From: Flavobacterium sp. ALJ2 | GTDB taxonomy: Bacteria > Bacteroidota > Bacteroidia > Flavobacteriales > Flavobacteriaceae | Assembly (NCBI RefSeq): GCF_015594725.1 | Contig: NZ_JADNRC010000004.1 | Location: forward strand, 1-64,000 | DNA: 64,000 nt | Direction of reading: 5' to 3' | Program-made: the position numbers and the translations under genes | Shown here: piece after piece, positions 26,616 through 35,996 of the stretch | Layout of the letters: every line of letters starts with the position of its first letter | How positions within the stretch are numbered: position 1 is the first letter of the stretch | Notes under the pieces: model-generated | What the model saw: the letters and a program-made list of their open reading frames with translations, nothing else | Database searches by the model: none | What the model was told of the DNA's origin: nothing

Positions 26616-27570
26616 ATAGAAGTCTGTTCTTGTTTTTTTCTAACAATTCTAAAACCCGTAGCTTTAGTCGCTCAGGTTCAATTATTTTGGCATAATCACC
26701 ATACATTAAAAACCAACGAGAAAAACCTTCTTCAATATCGCATGACATAAAGGTCATTTCAATTTGATTTTCTACTTCTCTTTCAGAAATAAAGCCATGG
26801 TATTTTCGTTCGCGCGATAGATATCTTGCTATGTTTTTCTCGACAAGAATACGTACTTTAGTAGTTGGGATAGTTTCACTTTTATTCAAATAAGTTTCAA
26901 GAGAATCATGTTCTATTGTGAAATCCTTTTCTGTTTTCTTTATTCCATGTACGCGATCAGTTCGAAATTGTCGGTAGTCACTACGTAAATGGCAGTATCC
27001 TATAACATACCAATTGTTGTTGTCATGAAAGATACCAACAGGTTCAATATTTCTTTCTATAATCTCATCTGAATTTAAAGCCCTGTAAAAAAGAATAACT
27101 TGCTTTTTTTCTGCAATACTCTCAAAAAGTACCGCTAGAGTATCAGGTGATTTATCATTAAAAAGTTTTTCGGTAGCTTGCATCAAAATACTTGACTCAA
27201 TTGTAGAAACCCAATCTTTATCGTCGCTTTTAAGAACGGCTTTTAATTTATACATGGCCGAAGCATAATGGTTTCCTAATGCCGTATCTGTAAATTTTTG
27301 CATCAATTTTTCGGCAGCAATAAAACTACTAGCTTCTTCTCTGGTAAACATTATTGGAGGCAAACGATAACCTTCCATTAAGGCATAGCCAACCCCTGCT
27401 TCACTATAAATTGGAACTCCAGAAGCTTCAAGAGTACGGATGTCTCGATAAATTGTTCTTAGACTTACTTCAAAGCGATTGGCTAATTCCTGCGCTTTTA
27501 CAATTTTTTTAGATTGTAACTGGATTAGAATAGCTACAATTCGGTCAAATCGTTTGGGAGTTTCGTCCAT
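26614..27570 (-). CDS. HTH/WYL-domain transcriptional regulator (YafY type)
   Basis: This 318-residue protein has an N-terminal winged HTH (RIVAILIQLQSKKIVKAQEL to SLRTIYRDIRTLEASG) and a linker YRLPPIMFTREEAS. A WYL domain follows around residues 140-230, with the variant WYVIGYCHLRSDYRQFRTDR, and a C-terminal WCX extension. WYL regulators sense ligands, often nucleic-acid-derived. It is convergent with the DinB-like gene. The stop overlaps the shared terminator region. Confidence 0.9.
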   Translation of the reverse strand: MDETPKRFDRIVAILIQLQSKKIVKAQELANRFEVSLRTIYRDIRTLEASGVPIYSEAGVGYALMEGYRLPPIMFTREEASSFIAAEKLMQKFTDTALGNHYASAMYKLKAVLKSDDKDWVSTIESSILMQATEKLFNDKSPDTLAVLFESIAEKKQVILFYRALNSDEIIERNIEPVGIFHDNNNWYVIGYCHLRSDYRQFRTDRVHGIKKTEKDFTIEHDSLETYLNKSETIPTTKVRILVEKNIARYLSRERKYHGFISEREVENQIEMTFMSCDIEEGFSRWFLMYGDYAKIIEPERLKLRVLELLEKNKNRLL

Positions 27571-27598
27571 TTTTTTAAAGAATCTAAGTTTAAAGGTG

Positions 27599-27613
27599 CT
27601 AAGTTACTAAGTT
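27599..27613. repeat. CTAAG-type dispersed repeat fragment
   Basis: CTAAGTTACTAAGTT, preceded by GAATCTAAG, shares its core with the arms of the element at 35848-35996 and with a fragment near 25792-25808. Confidence 0.4.
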
Positions 27614-27783
27614 TTGTCTTCCATTTACTCCAAATTTTATAAAAGTCTGAACTGTTTGTAATTTCATAGGAAATAAAAAACTTGCCACTGATAAAGAAGA
27701 ATAAAGGAAAAAAATAGGTCTCAGCATTTTTAATGGAAGATTTGAATAAAGTAAAAAGGTTTAAAAATTTAAGATATCCCACA

Positions 27784-27815
27784 AAAAAACCTGACAACTT
27801 TCGCTATCAGGTTTT
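27784..27815 (-). terminator. Terminator of lepA
   Basis: On the minus strand a 13-base stem (AAAACCTGATAGC, allowing G-U pairs) with a GAAA tetraloop is followed by a T-run. It lies 37 bases after the lepA stop. Confidence 0.8.
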
Positions 27816-27851
27816 ATCTATTCTCTTTATTTTTTCTTCTAAAATAAAAAA

Positions 27852-29648
27852 CTAGTCATTCAATTTTAAAACAGCCATAAAAGCTTCTTGAGGAATTTCT
27901 ACGTTTCCTACCTGACGCATACGTTTTTTACCTTTTTTCTGTTTTTCAAGTAATTTACGCTTACGCGAAATATCACCACCATAACATTTTGCGGTAACGT
28001 CTTTACGTAAAGCTTTTATAGTTTCACGAGAAATTACTTTTACTCCAATTGCAGCTTGAATTGGAATATCAAATTGTTGACGTGGAATTAATTCTTTTAG
28101 TTTTTCACACATTTTTTTACCAATGTGATACGCATTATCAACGTGAATTAAAGAAGATAAAGCATCAACAATTGTAGCATTTAATAAAATATCAACTTTT
28201 ACTAAGTTTGAAGTTCGCATTCCAATAGGAGTGTAATCAAATGATGCATATCCTTTTGAAACTGTTTTTAAACGATCATAAAAATCAAATACAATTTCTG
28301 CAAGAGGCATATCAAAAGTTAATTCGACTCTTTCAGTAGTTAAATAGGTTTGGTTAGTGATTAAACCTCGTTTTTCAATACACAATGACATTACATTTCC
28401 TACGAAATCAGCTTTGGTAATAATTGTAGCCTTAATGTAAGGCTCCTCTACGTGATCTAATTTTGAAGGTTCAGGTAAGTCAGAAGGGTTGTTTACTACA
28501 AAACCTTCAGTAGGTTCTTTTTTGGTGTAAGCCAAGTAAGAAACGTTGGGAACTGTAGTAATTACAGTCATATTGAACTCGCGCTCTAATCTTTCCTGAA
28601 TAATCTCCATGTGTAGCATTCCTAAGAATCCACAACGGAAACCAAAACCTAATGCAGCCGAACTTTCAGGTAAAAAAACCAATGAAGCATCGTTCAATTG
28701 TAATTTTTCCATCGAGTTACGTAACTCTTCATAATCTTCGGTGTCAACAGGATAAATTCCAGCAAATACCATTGGTTTTACATCCTCAAAACCAGTAATC
28801 ATATTAGTAGTCGGAACTTTAGCATCAGTTAAAGTATCTCCAACTTTTACTTCTTTGGCCTCTTTAATTCCTGAAATTAAATAACCAACATCTCCAGCAG
28901 AAATAACATTTTTAGGAACCTGATTTAATTTTAATGTTCCAATCTCATCAGCAAAATACTCATTGCCAGTAGCCATGAATTTGATCTTTTGTCCTTTTTT
29001 TATTTGCCCGTTTTTAACACGGAAAATAACTTCAATTCCACGGAATGGATTGTAATGTGAATCAAAAATCAAAGCTTGTAATGGCTCATCTATATTTCCT
29101 GTAGGAGGAGGAATTCTTTCGATAATCGCAGCCAAAATGTTTTCGACACCTAAGCCAGTTTTACCTGAAGCGTGAATAATTTCGTCTAGTTTACATCCTA
29201 ACAAGTCTACGATATCATCGCTTACTTCTTCTGGATTTGCACTTGGTAAATCGACTTTGTTTAAAATTGGAATAATTTCTAAGTCATTTTCTAGTGCTAA
29301 ATATAAATTTGATATTGTTTGTGCTTGTATACTTTGAGCAGCATCAACAATTAATAACGCTCCTTCGCAGGCCGCAATTGATCTTGAAACTTCGTATGAA
29401 AAGTCAACGTGTCCAGGAGTATCAATTAAATTTAAGATATACTCTTCTCCTTTATAAGTATATTCCATTTGGATCGCGTGACTTTTTATGGTAATTCCAC
29501 GTTCGCGTTCCAAGTCCATATTGTCTAGCAATTGAGCCTTTTCTTCACGAGCAGTAACGGTTTGTGTAGCGCCAAGCAAACGGTCAGCAAGTGTACTTTT
29601 ACCGTGATCAATGTGTGCAATAATGCAAAAGTTACGTATCTTTTTCAT
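27852..29648 (-). CDS. lepA: Elongation factor 4 (LepA)
   Basis: This 598-residue translational GTPase acts on stalled or pre-translocation ribosomes. G1 is HIDHGKSTL, the GERGITIK-like switch is [13 protein letters not shown]3 is DTPGH and G4 is NKVDL. The C-terminal LepA-specific domain ends with the basic motif [20 protein letters not shown]. Length and order are normal. It is a single gene with its own -7 element and terminator. Confidence 0.98.
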   Translation of the reverse strand: MKKIRNFCIIAHIDHGKSTLADRLLGATQTVTAREEKAQLLDNMDLERERGITIKSHAIQMEYTYKGEEYILNLIDTPGHVDFSYEVSRSIAACEGALLIVDAAQSIQAQTISNLYLALENDLEIIPILNKVDLPSANPEEVSDDIVDLLGCKLDEIIHASGKTGLGVENILAAIIERIPPPTGNIDEPLQALIFDSHYNPFRGIEVIFRVKNGQIKKGQKIKFMATGNEYFADEIGTLKLNQVPKNVISAGDVGYLISGIKEAKEVKVGDTLTDAKVPTTNMITGFEDVKPMVFAGIYPVDTEDYEELRNSMEKLQLNDASLVFLPESSAALGFGFRCGFLGMLHMEIIQERLEREFNMTVITTVPNVSYLAYTKKEPTEGFVVNNPSDLPEPSKLDHVEEPYIKATIITKADFVGNVMSLCIEKRGLITNQTYLTTERVELTFDMPLAEIVFDFYDRLKTVSKGYASFDYTPIGMRTSNLVKVDILLNATIVDALSSLIHVDNAYHIGKKMCEKLKELIPRQQFDIPIQAAIGVKVISRETIKALRKDVTAKCYGGDISRKRKLLEKQKKGKKRMRQVGNVEIPQEAFMAVLKLND

Positions 29649-29740
29649 TGTTTATTATGTCAATTCTCTATGCGAGTTTAAGTGTTTTTTTGTTGTGAAT
29701 CGATGGTGTAGCAAAGCCATAACACCTCTTCAATAATCCG

Positions 29741-29748
29741 CAAAGATA
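29741..29748 (-). promoter_or_regulatory. -7 element upstream of lepA
   Basis: The minus strand reads TATCTTTG, 93 bases before the lepA ATG. This implies a leader of about 85 bases. Confidence 0.45.
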
Positions 29749-29898
29749 ATGCAAAGTTTTGGATTCTAGAATCTAGATGTATTATTGTTGAGGCTTTAAG
29801 AAATAAAAAATGGATTTGGCTGTTTTTTATACTCTTGTGTGCTTATTGTAGAATATAAACTTAAATAAAACACAAGCTTTTGTGTAAGAAAAAAACTT

Positions 29899-30432
29899 CT
29901 ATTTAGCTGACTTGGATTTTTTTTCAGTACTGCTTTTCTTTAAAGTTTCGTACCAGTTTTCAATAGAAGGATATACAAAAGATGCGACTTTTTTAATTGG
30001 GTTATAGAATATCGATTTATCGAGTGTTTCTTGTTTTGCAAATGTATGATTGAAATTTATTTTTTCGAAAAGAGCAATAAAAATGCTCAAAATTAAGATT
30101 GTTTTTAAAACTCTGAAAAAACCTCCCCCAAGTTTATTAGCCCATCCCAGGAAAGCAAAATCGGCAATTCCGGTAAGAATTTTTGCTAAGAAATATACGG
30201 CAATAACTACTAAAATAAATGTCAGGATAAAAGCTGTAATCTGGATTGTATTTGGGTTCCAAGAAACATGTTTCATGATAATTTCTTTCATTAAAGACGA
30301 AAATTTGATTGCTAAATAGATCCCTAATAATAAAGAGATAAAAGAGGCTATCTCTACAAAAAGTCCATTTTTGATGCCCTGGTACAAACCGTAAACAAAT
30401 AATGCACCTAAAATCATATCGAAAAAACTCAT
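29899..30432 (-). CDS. CvpA-family membrane protein
   Basis: This 177-residue protein has four membrane helices: ILGALFVYGLYQGIKNGLF, then ASFISLLLGIYLAIKF, then ITAFILTFILVVIAVYFLA and VLKTILILSIFIALF. The conserved CvpA glycine region (GGGFFRVLKT) and a charged Lys/Ser-rich tail are present. CvpA was named for colicin V production, but the general role is unresolved. It is divergent from the gene at 30599. Confidence 0.9.
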   Translation of the reverse strand: MSFFDMILGALFVYGLYQGIKNGLFVEIASFISLLLGIYLAIKFSSLMKEIIMKHVSWNPNTIQITAFILTFILVVIAVYFLAKILTGIADFAFLGWANKLGGGFFRVLKTILILSIFIALFEKINFNHTFAKQETLDKSIFYNPIKKVASFVYPSIENWYETLKKSSTEKKSKSAK

Positions 30433-30458
30433 ATTGCTGTCAATGTTTAATGAATGCG

Positions 30459-30466
30459 CAAATATA
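30459..30466 (-). promoter_or_regulatory. -7 element of the cvpA-like gene
   Basis: The minus strand reads TATATTTG, 26 bases before the ATG at 30432. Confidence 0.45.
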
Positions 30467-30505
30467 AAAGAATTATCAACTACGTATTGTCAAATTTCAA
30501 GTTCT

Positions 30506-30513
30506 TATCTTTG
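30506..30513 (+). promoter_or_regulatory. -7 element of the gene at 30599
   Basis: TATCTTTG. It lies inside the upstream extension of the reading frame (open back to 30434), supporting the ATG at 30599 as the true start. Confidence 0.45.
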
Positions 30514-30598
30514 TAAACGGATTTATTTTTTTTTAATCCTATTAAACTGTTATCCTGAGCAGAGTCAAAGGATACAAATCATAATCAACAATATAAAT

Positions 30599-30955
30599 AT
30601 GTCAAGAGACACACAACTTAAAGAACGCTGGGAACAGCTTGTAAATATACTTTCTGATCAATTTTCACAAGGAGAAAACTTAGATTTAGATTCCATAATT
30701 TATTTAATTGGCGTACAGGAGTTAGGAAAATTACATCGTGAATTCAAAAAAGATGAAAAATTAAATCTTATGCACATTGCCATTTGTAGGTTATTAGAGC
30801 CTTACGGATTTTACGAATTTGAGTTTTTTGATGAGGAAGGTTGGCCACATTACAAAGTAAAAGAAGAATTACCTCCATTAAAAGCCGGAGAACAATCTGT
30901 TTTGATGAAAGAAGCAATTGTGAATTATTTTTTAGAAAGAAAACTTATTGATTAG
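30599..30955 (+). CDS. Conserved hypothetical protein
   Basis: This 118-residue soluble protein starts SRDTQLKERWEQLVNILSDQ and ends NYFLERKLID, with a conserved-looking ELGKLHREFKKDEKLNLMHI core and an acidic aromatic segment (YEFEFFDEEGWPHY). The frame is open further upstream to 30434, but that part has no protein-like character and spans a -7 element, so the ATG at 30599 is chosen. I do not recognise a family name. It is likely monocistronic. Confidence 0.75.
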   Translation: MSRDTQLKERWEQLVNILSDQFSQGENLDLDSIIYLIGVQELGKLHREFKKDEKLNLMHIAICRLLEPYGFYEFEFFDEEGWPHYKVKEELPPLKAGEQSVLMKEAIVNYFLERKLID

Positions 30956-30962
30956 TTTTATT

Positions 30963-31030
30963 AGTATTCAGTCGCAGTCTCAGTTTTCAGCGTGTGCTAA
31001 ACTGTAAACCGCGACTGAACACTGAATATT
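30963..31030. repeat. Palindromic intergenic element
   Basis: TTCAGTCGC (30967-30975) pairs with GCGACTGAA (31011-31019), flanked by a further AGTATTCAGT / ACTGAATATT pairing and an inner CAGTTT / AAACTG. It looks like one copy of a dispersed palindromic repeat; copies elsewhere cannot be checked here. Confidence 0.5.
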
Positions 31031-31038
31031 AAAAAAAT

Positions 31039-31566
31039 ATGTGTAGATATGCAATGGTTTCTTATAAGCCACATTACGCTTGTTTTAAGTGTCGAAAAAC
31101 ATTTAAGAGGAGGCTTATAAAAGACATAACCGAAGGAGGTCAATCAATTCAGGAAGCAAAGTGTCCAGAATGCGGGGAATTAATGGCTAATATGGGACTT
31201 GATTTCGAATCGCCTAAAAAAGATGATGTAAAAAAATGGGAACATTTAAAAAGTCTATATTCAGTCGGAATTACTTTCCATTCATGTGGATGCAGTGGGC
31301 CTGGCTACATTCCTAATTCGAAAGAAAAATTAATGGAGTATTTTGAACAGTTAAAAGAGAAATATCTTAAGAATATTGATTTTTGGCGAGCCAGAATAGA
31401 ACCCACTAATAATAGCGAAAGAGATAGAGATTGGAATAAAAACTGGGTTGAATTGGGTAGTGTAACATCAAAAAAAAAAAAAGAGATTGTTAAGAATCAG
31501 GACGGAATAGATTTTTGGCTTAAAAAAGTCAAGGAAATTGAACATAAACTAAGTCTGGTGAAATAG
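31039..31566 (+). CDS. Zinc-ribbon protein of unknown function
   Basis: This 175-residue protein has an N-terminal zinc ribbon formed by CFKC (about residues 15-18) and CPEC (about 46-49). A second small Cys cluster CGCSGPGYIP around residue 85 follows, then a basic helical C-terminal half. The first Cys pair and basic stretch (KCRKTFKRR) could contact nucleic acid. A run of 13 A (31470-31482) lies within the frame and encodes four Lys, a slippage-prone site. No named family is recognised. Confidence 0.75.
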   Translation: MCRYAMVSYKPHYACFKCRKTFKRRLIKDITEGGQSIQEAKCPECGELMANMGLDFESPKKDDVKKWEHLKSLYSVGITFHSCGCSGPGYIPNSKEKLMEYFEQLKEKYLKNIDFWRARIEPTNNSERDRDWNKNWVELGSVTSKKKKEIVKNQDGIDFWLKKVKEIEHKLSLVK

Positions 31567-31704
31567 TTATAGATTGAATTTGTTTTGTGAGTTAAAATGT
31601 TTTTTCACTTTAATAATGTTTATATTTTCGTTTAGCTTGTTAATATATCACGACTTGTAAAGGAAACTTTAAACTTTAGACTTTAAACTTAAAAACAAAT
31701 TACG

Positions 31705-31712
31705 TAAATTTG
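31705..31712 (+). promoter_or_regulatory. -7 element of pheS
   Basis: TAAATTTG lies 16 bases before the first candidate ATG of pheS. Confidence 0.45.
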
Positions 31713-31728
31713 TATTCTCAATTACGGA

Positions 31729-32754
31729 ATGAAAATGATAGATAAGATAAAAGAATATATTGGGGAAGCTCAAGCTTTTTCAACAGAAAATAAGGAAGAA
31801 TTAGAAGCATTCCGAATTAAATTTCTTGGTAAGAAAGGTGTTTTAAATGAGTTTTTTGCAGAATTTAAGACTGTACCAAATGACCAAAAAAAGGAATTTG
31901 GACAAGTTATAAACGCTTTAAAAACAGCAGCAGAAGATAAAGTAAAAGCTATTGTTGAAGCTTTAGAAAGCAAAGAAGAAGTAAAAGGTATTTACGGAGA
32001 TTTAACTCGTGCTGCAGAACCAATAATTATTGGATCTCGTCATCCGATATCAATCGTGAAGAATCAGATCATAGATATTTTTGCTAATATTGGTTTTAAC
32101 GTTTCCGAAGGTCCAGAAATCGAAGATGATTGGCATAATTTTACGGCATTAAACCTTCCTGAATACCATCCGGCACGTGATATGCAGGATACATTTTTTA
32201 TACAAACAAACCCAGATGTGTTGTTGCGTACGCATACTTCATCTGTTCAGGTGCGTTATATGGAAAATAACAAACCACCTATTCGTACTATTTCTCCAGG
32301 GCGTGTTTTTCGTAACGAAGCAATTTCGTCACGTTCACACTGTATTTTTCATCAGGTAGAAGGATTGTATATTGATAAAGATGTTTCTTTTGCAGATTTA
32401 AAACAAACGTTGCTTTATTTTACGAAAGAAATGTTTGGGAAATCTAAAATTCGTTTGCGTCCGTCATATTTTCCGTTTACAGAACCTAGTGCTGAAATTG
32501 ATATTTATTGGGGGCTAAAAACAGAAACTGATTATCGTATTACCAAAGGAACAGGTTGGTTAGAAATTGGTGGCTGTGGAATGGTTGATCCAAACGTATT
32601 GAAAAACTGTGATATAAATCCAGAAGAATTTAATGGTTTTGCATTTGGAATGGGAGTAGAGCGTATTGCAATGTTGTTGTACCAAATTGGAGATATCCGT
32701 ATGTTTTATGAAAACGACGTTAGATTCTTAGAGCAATTTAAATCAAACATATAA
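31729..32754 (+). CDS. pheS: Phenylalanyl-tRNA synthetase alpha subunit
   Basis: This 341-residue class II synthetase subunit has the N-terminal coiled-coil tRNA-binding arm (residues about 1-90) and the catalytic core. Motif 1 is around [14 protein letters not shown], motif 2 around [25 protein letters not shown], and motif 3 around [17 protein letters not shown]. An alternative ATG two codons later (31735, giving MIDKIKEY) is equally plausible and more usual in the family. The beta subunit gene pheT is not adjacent, as is common in Bacteroidota. Confidence 0.96.
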   Translation: MKMIDKIKEYIGEAQAFSTENKEELEAFRIKFLGKKGVLNEFFAEFKTVPNDQKKEFGQVINALKTAAEDKVKAIVEALESKEEVKGIYGDLTRAAEPIIIGSRHPISIVKNQIIDIFANIGFNVSEGPEIEDDWHNFTALNLPEYHPARDMQDTFFIQTNPDVLLRTHTSSVQVRYMENNKPPIRTISPGRVFRNEAISSRSHCIFHQVEGLYIDKDVSFADLKQTLLYFTKEMFGKSKIRLRPSYFPFTEPSAEIDIYWGLKTETDYRITKGTGWLEIGGCGMVDPNVLKNCDINPEEFNGFAFGMGVERIAMLLYQIGDIRMFYENDVRFLEQFKSNI

Positions 32755-32772
32755 TTTAAGTTCAAAATTTGT

Positions 32773-32809
32773 AAAGTCGAAAGTTTCATCACATGAAGCT
32801 TTCGACTTT
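32773..32809 (+). terminator. Hairpin after pheS
   Basis: AAAGTCGAAAG (32773-32783) pairs with CTTTCGACTTT (32799-32809), extended inward by TTTC/GAAG. It lacks a good T-run, so terminator activity is uncertain. Confidence 0.5.
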
Positions 32810-32833
32810 ATGACTTAATAATTTTTGGTAGCT

Positions 32834-33241
32834 ATGAAAAAAGATATAATTATTCCAGAAGTAGAGAATGTTTTTATAGCCGTTGTTCAGGAATGGAGTG
32901 ACGATTTTATGGAGAAAGTATGGTATGCTTATCTTGTAAATGACAGTGATTTTAATATTGAAAGTGTAATGGTGGTTTCAAAAGCATTTGGAACAATCGA
33001 TGGCGAAATGAAAAAAACGTCACTTTTGCGTCATGCTTTTGTAGAAGTTCCTTCAGTTTCGGTAGTAAAAATTGAAATGGTAGAAAAAAGTGTATTGGCT
33101 TTAAACAACGAATTCATGGTTACTTATTTTATCGGTAATACATTATATGATAAGAAGTTTATTTTCAAAGCACATTCTATTCATGAAGATTTTTCAGAAG
33201 AAGTGCCAATTCTATTCGTTGAAGGAATTATGGTAAAGTAG
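32834..33241 (+). CDS. Conserved hypothetical protein downstream of pheS
   Basis: This 135-residue soluble protein (ATG at 32834; the frame can begin three codons earlier at a TTG) is predicted mainly beta with conserved aromatic/acidic stretches (VQEWSDDFMEKVWYAYLVND, HAFVEVPSV). There is no signal peptide or membrane segment. It follows pheS by 79 bases with a hairpin between. I do not recognise a functional family. Confidence 0.7.
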   Translation: MKKDIIIPEVENVFIAVVQEWSDDFMEKVWYAYLVNDSDFNIESVMVVSKAFGTIDGEMKKTSLLRHAFVEVPSVSVVKIEMVEKSVLALNNEFMVTYFIGNTLYDKKFIFKAHSIHEDFSEEVPILFVEGIMVK

Positions 33242-33314
33242 TTTGCAGTAAATATAGTGATACATCACAGTTTCAATAAAACAGAAATAGATTTAGAAGG
33301 AAAACAAAGAATAT

Positions 33315-33360
33315 AAAAAAAGAGTCAAGACAAAATAAATTAGTCAAGACTCTTTTTTTT
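33315..33360. terminator. Bidirectional terminator between the 32834 gene and gpsA
   Basis: AAAAAAAGAGTC (33315-33326) pairs with GACTCTTTTTTT (33348-33359), with T-runs on both strands between convergent genes. Confidence 0.8.
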
Positions 33361-33399
33361 CCTACAATATAACATTTATCCGTAACAGTCATTAGATAT

Positions 33400-34395
33400 T
33401 TAATCTAATACATCAGTAAGTTTTTTGAAAACTGTTTTAGCATCTTTTCCTTCATATAAAATAGCATAAACGGCATCTATAATTGGTGTTTTTGCACCAT
33501 AACCTTGGTTTAGTTTGTAAGCACTTTTAGTTGCATAATAACCTTCAGAAACCATGCTCATTTCCATCATAGCACTTTTAACAGTATATCCTTTTCCAAT
33601 CATACTTCCGAACATTCGATTTCTCGAAAAAAGAGAATATCCTGTAACTAATAAATCGCCTAGGTAGGCTGAGTCATTAATGTTACGTTTCATTTTATGC
33701 ACTTTTTTGATGAATTTTTTCATCTCGCGAATAGCATTGCTCATGATAACCGATTGAAAATTGTCGCCATAACCTAAACCATGAGCAATTCCGGCAGCAA
33801 TCGCATAAATATTTTTAAGCATTGCAGCATATTCAGTACCAATAATATCATCAGAAATTTTGGTTTTGATGTAGTTTCCAGATAAGTTTTTGGCAACGAC
33901 GCTAGCTTTACTTGGGTCACCGCATGCAATTGTTAAATAAGACAATCTCTCCAGAGCAACTTCTTCGGCGTGACATGGACCAGTAATAACACCAATGTTA
34001 TAATATGGGATATCATATTTTATATGAAAATGTTCACCAACAATTAAGCTCGTTTCTGGAACAATACCTTTAATAGCCGAGAAAATAATCTTATTCTCTA
34101 ATGAGACTGTTAGTTTTTCTAGTTCAGCATATAAAAAAGCCGATGGAATAGCAAAAATAATATAATCAGCATATTCAACAGCTTCATTTATATTATTGGT
34201 AAGTTTTAGCTTTTGAGTATCAAATTCTACCGAACTTAAGTAATTCGGGTTATGTTTGTATTTATTAATGTGTTCGATAGCAGCATCATTACGCATATAC
34301 CACGAAATTTCAGAAAGATTTACACATAGCATTTTTGCAATGGCGGTTGCCCAGCTTCCACCACCGATAACTGCAAATTTTAAATTTTCGCTCAT
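33400..34395 (-). CDS. gpsA: Glycerol-3-phosphate dehydrogenase [NAD(P)+]
   Basis: This 331-residue cytoplasmic enzyme reduces dihydroxyacetone phosphate to sn-glycerol-3-phosphate for phospholipid synthesis. The N-terminal Rossmann motif is IGGGSWATAIAKML. Family motifs SAIKGI, TGPCHAEEV, the catalytic Lys region AAMLKNIYAIAAGIAHGLG and GDLLVTGYSLFSRNR are present. Length normal. It has its own -7 element TACTTTTG. Confidence 0.96.
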   Translation of the reverse strand: MSENLKFAVIGGGSWATAIAKMLCVNLSEISWYMRNDAAIEHINKYKHNPNYLSSVEFDTQKLKLTNNINEAVEYADYIIFAIPSAFLYAELEKLTVSLENKIIFSAIKGIVPETSLIVGEHFHIKYDIPYYNIGVITGPCHAEEVALERLSYLTIACGDPSKASVVAKNLSGNYIKTKISDDIIGTEYAAMLKNIYAIAAGIAHGLGYGDNFQSVIMSNAIREMKKFIKKVHKMKRNINDSAYLGDLLVTGYSLFSRNRMFGSMIGKGYTVKSAMMEMSMVSEGYYATKSAYKLNQGYGAKTPIIDAVYAILYEGKDAKTVFKKLTDVLD

Positions 34396-34414
34396 TATAA
34401 TTATTAATTTTTCT

Positions 34415-34422
34415 CAAAAGTA
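34415..34422 (-). promoter_or_regulatory. -7 element of gpsA
   Basis: The minus strand reads TACTTTTG, 19 bases before the gpsA ATG. Confidence 0.5.
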
Positions 34423-34613
34423 CTTAATAATGCAGTAATAACACAAAAACGAGCCCAATTAATGTACTATTTTGGTTTCAATAATAAAAAACAACTTTTT
34501 CGCTATACACACAATAAGTTATTGATTCTTACGTTGTATTTGTTTATGAATTAGAATTTTAGTTAAATGATTTCACAAATTATTGAGTTAGTTAGTTTTG
34601 TTTTAGTATTGTG

Positions 34614-34648
34614 AAAAGGCGTCCTTATTAAGTATAAGAACGCCTTTT
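34614..34648 (-). terminator. Terminator of the YqhD-like alcohol dehydrogenase gene
   Basis: AAAAGGCGT (34614-34622) pairs with ACGCCTTTT (34640-34648), with further pairing CTTAT/ATAAG inside. It lies 25 bases beyond the stop of the minus-strand gene. Confidence 0.65.
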
Positions 34649-34673
34649 CTATTTTATTTCTATTTTTAGAAAC

Positions 34674-35831
34674 TTAATAACTCATTTCTACAATCGATTT
34701 TACTTTATCTAAAGTAACCAATTGTTTTTCTCCTAAACCTTTCCAACCTCTTTCTTCAAAACGATTTACAATAAAATCAGCTGTTTTCGCATAATCATTT
34801 GTATATTGAGATAATTTAGTGTCCATTCCCATAGTATGGAAAAATGCCACTGTTTGATTGATAGCTTCTTTTGCAACTTCATCATCAGAACCAGTTAGAT
34901 TAAAAATACGTCTTCCGTATTGCGCTAGTTTTCCTTTTTTAGTTTCAAACATTACATGGTATAAACTAGGACCAACAATTGCCAATGTTCTTGCATGGTC
35001 AATACCATATAAAGCAGTCAATTCGTGACCAATCATATGAGTTGCCCAATCGCTCGGTACACCTTTTTGAATTAATCCGTTTAACGCCATAGTACAACTC
35101 CACATAAAGTTTGAAGCGAGAGCATAATCAGTAGGGTTTTCAACTACTTTTGGACCAACTTCTATTAACGTTTGTAAAATACCCTCGGCAATCCTATCTT
35201 GTAAATACCCTTCATGCGGATACGTTAAGTATTGTTCCATTACGTGAGTATAAGCATCTACAACACCATTTTGTAATTGTCTTTTAGGTAGAGAAGCAAT
35301 TACAGTTGGATCGCAAATAGAGAATTTTGGGAATAATGCGCTACCGCCAAAAGCTAGTTTTTCTTGGGTAGCTTCAATGGTAACTACAGCACCCGAATTC
35401 ATTTCGCTTCCTGTTGCAGGCAAGGTTAAAACGGTACCGAATGGCACTGCGTTTTCTTTAATCAACAAACGCTTTTGAAGAATATCAATTGGATTTCCAT
35501 CAAAATTAACAGCAGCCGAAATAAATTTAACCCCATCAATTACAGATCCACCTCCAACAGCTAAGATAAAGTCGATTTTTTCGGCTTTAATAACAGCTAC
35601 CGCTTTTATCAAAGTTTCAAAATGAGGATTAGGTTCAATTCCGCCAAATTCTACGATATCAAAACCTTTTAAGTTATTGATTACTTGTTCGTGAATTCCG
35701 TTTTTAAAGATGCTTCCACCTCCATAAGCCAATAATATTTTTGCTCCTTGAGGAACAAGATCTTTTAGTTTTTCAATTTGTCCTTTTCCGAAAATTAAAT
35801 TTGTCGGATTGTATAATTCAAAGTTTAGCAT
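34674..35831 (-). CDS. Iron-containing alcohol dehydrogenase (YqhD/BdhA-like)
   Basis: This 385-residue group III ADH has the GGGS nucleotide-binding motif (LAVGGGSVIDGVKFI) and the metal-binding region with D (NGVVDAYTHVMEQYLTYP) and H residues in THMIGHELTALYGIDHARTLAI. YqhD-type enzymes are NADPH-dependent and reduce reactive aldehydes. Its neighbour is a DJ-1/Hsp31-like protein, another family linked to dicarbonyl and aldehyde stress, which hints at a shared detoxification role. A large palindromic element separates the two. Confidence 0.9.
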   Translation of the reverse strand: MLNFELYNPTNLIFGKGQIEKLKDLVPQGAKILLAYGGGSIFKNGIHEQVINNLKGFDIVEFGGIEPNPHFETLIKAVAVIKAEKIDFILAVGGGSVIDGVKFISAAVNFDGNPIDILQKRLLIKENAVPFGTVLTLPATGSEMNSGAVVTIEATQEKLAFGGSALFPKFSICDPTVIASLPKRQLQNGVVDAYTHVMEQYLTYPHEGYLQDRIAEGILQTLIEVGPKVVENPTDYALASNFMWSCTMALNGLIQKGVPSDWATHMIGHELTALYGIDHARTLAIVGPSLYHVMFETKKGKLAQYGRRIFNLTGSDDEVAKEAINQTVAFFHTMGMDTKLSQYTNDYAKTADFIVNRFEERGWKGLGEKQLVTLDKVKSIVEMSY

Positions 35832-35847
35832 TTCTTTTTAGAGTTTC

Positions 35848-35996
35848 TAAGATACTAAGTTACTAAGGTTCTAAGTTTTTTTGATTCTGGCAATTTGATA
35901 TCTTTATTATTAATATTTATTGTGACACTAAGTTTTAAGCTTTCTTAAAGATATTCAAAACTTAGCAACTTAGAACCTTAGTAACTTAGAATCTTA
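35848..35996. repeat. Long inverted repeat of CTAAG units
   Basis: The 30-base arm at 35848-35877 matches the reverse complement of 35967-35996 with one mismatch. Each arm is built of near-repeats of CTAAGTTA / CTAAGGTT. The right arm runs into the stop codon of the DJ-1-like gene. Likely a dispersed intergenic repeat. Confidence 0.7.

Noticed and set aside
27534..27797. 87-codon minus-strand open frame upstream of the WYL gene
   Set aside because: It overlaps the WYL start, has no promoter or recognisable domain, and is mostly translated repeat-like intergenic sequence.
30434..30598. N-terminal extension of the hypothetical protein at 30599
   Set aside because: It contains the -7 element and reads as low-complexity non-protein sequence.
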